A program made the position numbers and the translations under genes. This document shows, in pieces, positions 58,502 to 64,000 of a DNA stretch of 64,000 nt (the stretch's first letter is position 1; each line of letters begins with the position of its first letter). A model generated the notes under the pieces. That model had not been told where the DNA came from, searched no databases, and saw nothing but the letters and a program-made list of their open reading frames with translations. This DNA comes from Halovibrio salipaludis. Lineage in GTDB: Bacteria; Pseudomonadota; Gammaproteobacteria; Pseudomonadales; Oleiphilaceae. The DNA lies in NCBI RefSeq assembly GCF_002286965.1, contig NZ_NSKD01000011.1, positions 1-64,000 of the forward strand. Direction: 5' to 3'.

Positions 58502-61072
58502 ATGCAGGGACCGAGCCACGGAAAGACAACCAAACAGCATCCCGCCTGGGTGTTATTCATGGCTCTCGTCGTGGGGATGATGCTGCCTCAGATGGCGCTT
58601 GCCACGATTCAGCCATGGGGGGATGCGGGGATCTCCATATCGTCAACGATTGACGGTGAGGAAGCCAATCAGGAACCCGGCGCTATAGCCATCAATGGCG
58701 ATACGCTTAGCCGGACCCTCTCGGTACAGAATACGGGCGAGATCGTGCTGTTCGGCGTTGCCGTTTCCGACGGGACGGAAGGCAACGAAGAGATTGTCTG
58801 TGGCTATAAGGTGCTGCTTCCCGGCCAGACCAGAAACTGTTCACTGGAGCGGACTGCGACAGAGGGCCCTCATGCTCTCACCAGCCGGGTAAGGGGGCAG
58901 GGGCTGTTCTGGTGGAAGCGGGCTTCTGATACCGATGTCAGCCATTATTACGGGATCCCCGGTTATCCGTCCCTCGAAGTAACGCCGCTACTGAATGGCG
59001 AGGTTGCCGATACGGAACCGGGGCCTGAGCTGGTCATTGGTAAGGAGTACGAGCGTCGTTATCGGGTGGAGAACACAGGCCCGCTCGATCTTTCCAACGT
59101 GACTGTTGAGGTGATCTCAGGGGACGGGAACGTTCATACCGCCTGTGTTATCGAGGAAATCGGCAGTGAGCAACAGGCCGAATGTTCGGAAACCGTGACC
59201 CCGGAGGAAGAGGGGGATTTCAGTCCCGGAATCAGGGCCGCCGGCGATGCCGTCGCGGAGCTGAGCGCGGAGGATGAAAGCCGTCTCTTCTATACCGTCA
59301 AGGATCCCCTGAGGGCCTCGCCCGTGGCCGTGCCCGAGAGTGGGGATGCGCCCCTGACCGTAACCTTCAAACCCGAAGCGACAACCAACACGGCAATCGA
59401 GCGTTACGAATGGGACTTTGACGGTGACGGATCATTCGACCGTTCGGAAACGGTGGGCCGTGACCAGGAGTATACCTATCAGGAGCCGGGCGAGTATGAA
59501 GTGACACTGCGGGTCACTGATAGTCGTGACGAAACGGCAGAAGGCACGGTTAAAGTGAACGTGGCCAACCCACCTCCCACCATCACCCATGCCGGTGCCA
59601 GCCCCTCCAACGGGGAGGCTCCATTGGCTGTGAGCTTCAATGTCTCCGCCGAAGATGAGGATGGCATCGAACAGGTGGAATTCGACTTTGACGGGGACGG
59701 CAGCTATGACCTGACCCGGGAAACCAGTGGCACCAGCGTGGCCCTGACGGCTGATCATGTCTATGACAATGAAGGCAGCTTTCAGCCGGTTATCCGGGTA
59801 ACCGATGCGTTGGGCAAGTCCGCCACTGCGGATTTCCCAACGCTGGAGATCCAGGCCCTCCCTGAGGGGGCGCCCACCATCAACGCAACAGCGAGCCCGA
59901 CTGAAGGGAAAGCGCCCCTCTCGGTCACGCTGGATGCCAGCGTCGTGGACCAGGAGGATCAGGAAATCGTCAGCTGGGAATGGGATCTGGATGGGGATGG
60001 TCAATACGACAGGCAGTTGACTGATTCGGCAAGCGTTGAACACACCTACAACCGGCCGGGAACCTATTATCCCCGCGTAAGGGCCACGACCGGAGATGAC
60101 CAAACGGCTGAAGATGTGGTCCGTGTTGAGGTTGATGCGGATTTTGATCTCTCCGTGAGCCAGGACACGATCGACACCGCCAAGGGCGAAACCGTGGATA
60201 TCAAGACAACCCTTGGCGGCGAAGTGCCGGCAAGCGTGGTCATTGAAACGCCCGAGGGGCGCACCGTGAAAACCCTGGCGCCCTGGGGGGATCGTTCGGC
60301 GGGCGAATATACCGATACCTGGAACGGTACCAATGACGAAGGCGTTGAGGTCCCGCAAGGGGAATACAGGGCCGTTCTTCTGTATGAGATTGATGGTGAG
60401 GTTAAGCGTCTGGACTTGGGGCCCACCACTGGTGGCGAGCAGTTCAACCCGTCAAGGAGCACATTACCCTCCAGTTTCAGGCCACTCGCGGGCGAGCCCC
60501 TGACCATTGACTTCACGCTTTCCGAAGCATCGGAAGTTACCGCCTTCATGGGGCTGTTCAACCTCAACACCCGCCTGGTGACGTTCATGCAACGCAAGGT
60601 CCTGGGCAAGGGAACCCACCAGATCACATGGAATGGCGAAGACGACAGCGGTGCCCTCATGGAACTTCCGGATGGGGAGAGCTACCTCTTCGGGATCTGG
60701 GGGTGGACGCTTCCGGATAACGCCATCTTCGTGCGCAGTGGTGCCCATATTACTTCGATGGAGATCACTCCCAGGATCCTGGTGCCAAGCAGTCGGGCCG
60801 GGGATTCCATCGGCGAGGAAACGACCATCGACTTCGGACTTGAAGGGTCCGCCGATATTGAGGTCAGCGTTGATAACACTGAAACCGGAACGGAAGTGTT
60901 CAAGGAAAGCTATTCGGGCTTTTCCGAAGGGGACAACAGCGTTGTCTGGAATGGAGCGAACAATGAAGGCGAGCTTGTAGCGCCAGGCACCTACCGGATC
61001 GGCATTACGGCTGTCGGCCCACAGGGTTTCCGGTCGATGACCGTCTACAAGCTCCAACAGGTCTACTACTAG
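58502..61072 (+). CDS. Large secreted PKD- and FlgD-Ig-domain protein
   Basis: 856 aa with signal peptide (VLFMALVVGMMLPQMALA). Two N-terminal CARDB/Ig-like units (ISSTIDGEEANQEPG; LEVTPLLNGEVADTEPG) are followed by three PKD domains, each with the YEWDFDGDG-type motif (about 300, 395, 490). The C-terminal part has two FlgD-Ig repeats with DTWNGTNDEGVEVPQGEYR and ITWNGEDDSGA, and VVWNGANNEGELVAPGTYR. Acidic, calcium-friendly composition. It is probably a surface or matrix protein working with the RHS protein encoded two genes later. Confidence 0.85.
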   Translation: MQGPSHGKTTKQHPAWVLFMALVVGMMLPQMALATIQPWGDAGISISSTIDGEEANQEPGAIAINGDTLSRTLSVQNTGEIVLFGVAVSDGTEGNEEIVCGYKVLLPGQTRNCSLERTATEGPHALTSRVRGQGLFWWKRASDTDVSHYYGIPGYPSLEVTPLLNGEVADTEPGPELVIGKEYERRYRVENTGPLDLSNVTVEVISGDGNVHTACVIEEIGSEQQAECSETVTPEEEGDFSPGIRAAGDAVAELSAEDESRLFYTVKDPLRASPVAVPESGDAPLTVTFKPEATTNTAIERYEWDFDGDGSFDRSETVGRDQEYTYQEPGEYEVTLRVTDSRDETAEGTVKVNVANPPPTITHAGASPSNGEAPLAVSFNVSAEDEDGIEQVEFDFDGDGSYDLTRETSGTSVALTADHVYDNEGSFQPVIRVTDALGKSATADFPTLEIQALPEGAPTINATASPTEGKAPLSVTLDASVVDQEDQEIVSWEWDLDGDGQYDRQLTDSASVEHTYNRPGTYYPRVRATTGDDQTAEDVVRVEVDADFDLSVSQDTIDTAKGETVDIKTTLGGEVPASVVIETPEGRTVKTLAPWGDRSAGEYTDTWNGTNDEGVEVPQGEYRAVLLYEIDGEVKRLDLGPTTGGEQFNPSRSTLPSSFRPLAGEPLTIDFTLSEASEVTAFMGLFNLNTRLVTFMQRKVLGKGTHQITWNGEDDSGALMELPDGESYLFGIWGWTLPDNAIFVRSGAHITSMEITPRILVPSSRAGDSIGEETTIDFGLEGSADIEVSVDNTETGTEVFKESYSGFSEGDNSVVWNGANNEGELVAPGTYRIGITAVGPQGFRSMTVYKLQQVYY

Positions 61073-61084
61073 GGGGAAGGGATT

Positions 61085-61495
61085 ATGAACCTGGTGACAT
61101 GGCGTCAAGGCCTCTGCTGCCTTGCAATGGTTGTGCTGCTGGTGCCCTCGGCACTCGGGGAAACAAGACTGACACCGGAGGTGTACGTTGATATCAGGCT
61201 CAGCGCCCTGGCCCTGACCGTTGAAGGCATCCAGCAGCGGCTGACAAGGCTCAAGGAGTCCCCGTATGACAACGAGGACCAGAGACGTGTCGGGCGGATT
61301 GTCCAGTCCGAAGTGGACCGTGTTTTCGAGGAAAACGGGGTGACCAAGCGGGCGTTTCTCGAATATGGCGCCGAGCATGCCGGGGCGATTGAGGCATGGC
61401 TCAATGAGAACCCTTCGGTGGCTCGCCGGTTCAGTGACCTGAAAGCGCGCCGGTCCAGCCTGTCGAAACAGATCAAAGCGCTTAAGGAGGAGTGA
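61085..61495 (+). CDS. Small secreted helical protein preceding the RHS gene
   Basis: 136 aa. The signal peptide ends in VPSALG. The mature part is a long helical, possibly coiled, domain (ALTVEGIQQRLTRLKESP; ARRSSLSKQIKALKEE). The position directly before the RHS gene (2 nt between stop and start) suggests a chaperone, adaptor or immunity-like partner, but nothing in the sequence proves it. No recognised domain. Confidence 0.7.
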   Translation: MNLVTWRQGLCCLAMVVLLVPSALGETRLTPEVYVDIRLSALALTVEGIQQRLTRLKESPYDNEDQRRVGRIVQSEVDRVFEENGVTKRAFLEYGAEHAGAIEAWLNENPSVARRFSDLKARRSSLSKQIKALKEE

Positions 61496-61497
61496 GG

Positions 61498-64000
61498 ATG
61501 ATGACCGGACGTGCGATGGCCCAGAAACTGGCTACTGCTCTCTCAGGGCTTGCTCTGGTTCTGGTCGTGCTGGCGGCCAACCCGGCCCTGGCCTACCACT
61601 TCCCGTGGGACCAGAACCACGATACGACTGAACCGGAAGAAAACGAGGATCCTCCCGGGACCTGCGAGAGTGATCAATGCGATCCCTGCGGGGATGAGAG
61701 TATGGGGTCTCCGGTCTACATCCCGACCGGGCACTTCGTCTGGAGCGATACCGATGTCGGCCTGCCCGGGCGCCCCCAGCTTGGGGTGAGTCGCACCTAT
61801 AATTCCCATGATCCTCGGGATGGCTTGTTCGGCAACGGCTGGTCCGCCAACTGTGAAGTGTCCGTTTTTGAAACTGTCACGGTTGACGAGGACAGTGGCG
61901 AGCCGAAAAAGCAGTACATCGTCCTGCTGCCGAACGGTAAGCGCTACGAGTACAGCGTGGATGACAGCGGCAACGTCCAGACTCCGGACGCCCGCTACGA
62001 TCAGTTGGTGCCCCGGGATGACGGCACCCTCCGCCTTGAGCAGCCTGATGGGAGTTATCGGGTATTCGAGTCCACCGGTCCTCTCATCAGGAAGGTGGAC
62101 CGCAACGGCAATACCATCCATTACGAGTACGATGACCAGCAGCGCCTGACCCGGATGGCCGATGACCACGGGCGCTTCCTGGAGCTGACCTATAACGCAG
62201 CGGGTCGTGTCGCCACGGTTAAGGATCATGGCGGCCGCCAGTGGCAGTACCGTTACGATGACACCGGCAACCTCGTTGGCGTAACAAACCCGGAAGGCGG
62301 CGAACGCCGCTATGAATACGAAAGCTACACCAACAATGCCGACGGCCAGACGTACCAGCAGCTGGTGCGCGTAACGGATGCCAGCGGTGTGGACGTGGTG
62401 AATGTCACCTATGACCGTTCCCGCGTCACCGAGTACACCCAGGGCGAGAATCGCTATTCTTACAGCCATGATGCGTCCAACCAGGAAGTGGTCAAAACCG
62501 ACAGCACCGGTGCCCGCTGGACCTATGACTACAATGACGATCAGGTCATTACCCGTATCGCTGTGGAAAATGGCGATGGTGGAACCGACGTCACCTCGTA
62601 CACCTATGACGACAATGGCAACCGCACCCAGGTGAATGATGCGGCCGGCCAGCAATGGTCGTACGACTACGACGACCAGGGCCGGTTGCTCAGTGAAACC
62701 AATCCCCAGGGCGAAACAACCACCTACGATTACGACGGCAACAAGCCCTGGCCCATCACGGTCACCAGCCCGAGCGGTCGCACCACCGGGATGACCTATG
62801 ACGACCGCGGGAATGTCCTGACGACCACCGATCCCATGGGCAACACCGTGACCATGGAGTGGAACGACCAGGGGGATCTAGTAACGCTTACGGACGCGCT
62901 CGGGCGCAGCACCTCGTTCAGTTACAACAATGCCGGCCTGATCACGGGCGTGACCGATGCCGAGGGGCGGACCCGGCGCCTTGAATACGATGAGCTGGGC
63001 CGGCAGGTCAGCCTGACCCGACCCGGCGGTGAAACACAACGCTGGGAGTATGACGCACTGGGCCGCGTGATCTCCGTGATCAACGGGCTGGGCTACAGCA
63101 CCGGCTTCAGCTATGACGCCGTGGGGCGGCTCCAGCAGCTGACCGACTGGGCCGGCAATACCACCACGTTTGACTACGACCAGTTCGGCCGCCGGGTGGA
63201 GAAGCATCGCCCGGATGGCCAGGCGCTCAAATACAGCTATAACGCCGCCAACAATGTGGTTGCCAGGACACGGCCGGATGGCACCCGTATTGAGTACGAC
63301 TACGACAGGAAACAGCGGCTGCAGCAGGTCACCCTGCCCAACGAGACGTACCAATATAGCTACAGTGCCCGGGACCGTGTTACCGAGGTGACCCAGTCCA
63401 GCAATGGCTGGACCAGCGAGTACGACTACGATGCGGCCGGGCGGCTGGTTTCCGCCACCCACAACGGCCATAGCATCGCGCTTGAGCGCAACACGGAGGG
63501 CGAGGTCACCACCCGCACGGTGGCCGGGGAAACCCATCAGCTGCAGCGTAACGAGCGCGGCCAGGTTACCGCCGTTCAGACCCCGGCGGGCGATTACAGC
63601 CTCAGCTACGACAGCGCTGGCCAGCTGACCCAGCTGGACTACCCCGGCGGCAGTGCCAGCATGGGCTACAACGCCTCCGGCGAATACACCAGCCAGCAGT
63701 TCGGCGACAGCCAGGGCACGGCGTTCAATTATGCGCGTGACGCCAATGGCCGGGTCAGCCAGCGCCAGGGCGAAGGCGCGGACTGGTTCTATAACTACGA
63801 CGACGCCAACCGCCTTAGCTCGGCCACCCGTGGGGAGGAGACCCATGACTTCCAGCTGGATGCCAATGGCAACCGCCTGGAGGAGGGCCAGCAATACGAC
63901 GCCTTCAACAAGCTCCTTGCCAGCGCTGATGTCGAGTACGAGCACGACGCCAACGGCAACCGCATCCGCAAGACCAACACGCAAACGGGCGCTGTTACCC
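61498..64000 (+). CDS. Secreted RHS/YD-repeat protein (5' part; runs off window)
   Basis: Frame open from ATG at 61498 (second ATG at 61501; AAGGAGGAGTGAGG upstream) to the window end, at least 834 codons. Signal peptide with LALVLVVLAANPALA. Next comes an acidic, Cys-rich linker (CESDQCDPCGDES) and then the RHS entry module SPVYIPTGHFVWSDTDVGLPG, RTYNSHDPRDGLFGNGW. From about residue 190 there are many YD repeats (YEYDDQQRLTRM; YEYDELGRQVS-type; FSYDAVGRLQQL). The C-terminal core and toxin region, if any, is beyond the window. Sec export rather than a VgrG/PAAR N-terminus argues for a surface-displayed RHS protein. Confidence 0.88.
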   Translation, partial: MMTGRAMAQKLATALSGLALVLVVLAANPALAYHFPWDQNHDTTEPEENEDPPGTCESDQCDPCGDESMGSPVYIPTGHFVWSDTDVGLPGRPQLGVSRTYNSHDPRDGLFGNGWSANCEVSVFETVTVDEDSGEPKKQYIVLLPNGKRYEYSVDDSGNVQTPDARYDQLVPRDDGTLRLEQPDGSYRVFESTGPLIRKVDRNGNTIHYEYDDQQRLTRMADDHGRFLELTYNAAGRVATVKDHGGRQWQYRYDDTGNLVGVTNPEGGERRYEYESYTNNADGQTYQQLVRVTDASGVDVVNVTYDRSRVTEYTQGENRYSYSHDASNQEVVKTDSTGARWTYDYNDDQVITRIAVENGDGGTDVTSYTYDDNGNRTQVNDAAGQQWSYDYDDQGRLLSETNPQGETTTYDYDGNKPWPITVTSPSGRTTGMTYDDRGNVLTTTDPMGNTVTMEWNDQGDLVTLTDALGRSTSFSYNNAGLITGVTDAEGRTRRLEYDELGRQVSLTRPGGETQRWEYDALGRVISVINGLGYSTGFSYDAVGRLQQLTDWAGNTTTFDYDQFGRRVEKHRPDGQALKYSYNAANNVVARTRPDGTRIEYDYDRKQRLQQVTLPNETYQYSYSARDRVTEVTQSSNGWTSEYDYDAAGRLVSATHNGHSIALERNTEGEVTTRTVAGETHQLQRNERGQVTAVQTPAGDYSLSYDSAGQLTQLDYPGGSASMGYNASGEYTSQQFGDSQGTAFNYARDANGRVSQRQGEGADWFYNYDDANRLSSATRGEETHDFQLDANGNRLEEGQQYDAFNKLLASADVEYEHDANGNRIRKTNTQTGAVT

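Noticed and set aside
61543-62655. 370-codon minus-strand frame opposite the RHS gene
   Set aside because: YD-repeat DNA produces long antisense frames; the plus frame carries the signal peptide and RHS motifs.
1-64000. CRISPR array, rRNA or tRNA genes
   Set aside because: No regularly spaced repeats, tRNA cloverleaf ends or rRNA-like segments were recognised when reading both strands; a tRNA search program was not available.

Overview
The window reads as chromosomal DNA of a GC-rich gammaproteobacterium of the Pseudomonas/Marinobacter/Halomonas kind. The basis is gene order: the block parE, (fabB-fabA), parC, serB, fimX-like gene, c-di-GMP-linked gene, epmB/efp/epmA, psd, rhdA, motA, motB, rsgA, orn follows the layout I remember for the PA4951-PA4967 region of Pseudomonas aeruginosa, and the atu terpene-catabolism cluster has the P. 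aeruginosa gene order. Genus is an inference; no rRNA or tRNA gene was seen.

Region 1 (1-5.7 kb) is an accessory islet. Two IS30-family copies in opposite orientation (about 97.5% identical over the 240 bp that can be compared) bracket about 4.2 kb of AT-richer DNA. All its genes are on the minus strand: a SIR2-like protein, a membrane-anchored protein, a frameshifted HEPN-like gene, a helical hypothetical protein and a gene truncated by the left IS. Gaps between genes carry attC-like pieces, so the cargo may be old integron cassettes, and its content suggests anti-phage defence. Beyond the right IS lies the orphan C-terminus of a PEP-CTERM surface protein.

Region 2 (6-19.8 kb) is a complete acyclic terpene utilisation cluster: atuR (+) divergent from atuA-B-C-D-E-F-G-H plus a trailing amidase gene (-). 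Three gaps inside this operon each hold a large structured inverted repeat whose arms differ between copies but whose apical loops are conserved.

Region 3 (20-27.3 kb) has a TRAP transporter operon with an extra lipoprotein, then a lipoprotein subtilase paired with a PrcB-like lipoprotein.

Region 4 (27.4-54.6 kb) is core genome: topoisomerase IV (parE, parC), unsaturated fatty-acid synthesis (fabA, fabB), cyclic-di-GMP proteins, cytochrome b561/YceI, serB, elongation factor P with both modification enzymes, psd, sulfurtransferase, two-subunit pyruvate carboxylase, flagellar stator (motA, motB), rsgA, orn, bcp.

Region 5 (54.8-64 kb, running off the right edge) is a tight seven-gene plus-strand operon of secreted and membrane proteins: a ChrB-like/rhodanese fusion, a ferric-reductase-like membrane protein, a beta-propeller, FlgD-Ig and PKD proteins, a small helical protein and a secreted RHS/YD-repeat protein. 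I do not recognise this combination; it and the IS30-bracketed islet are the best candidates for undescribed biology.
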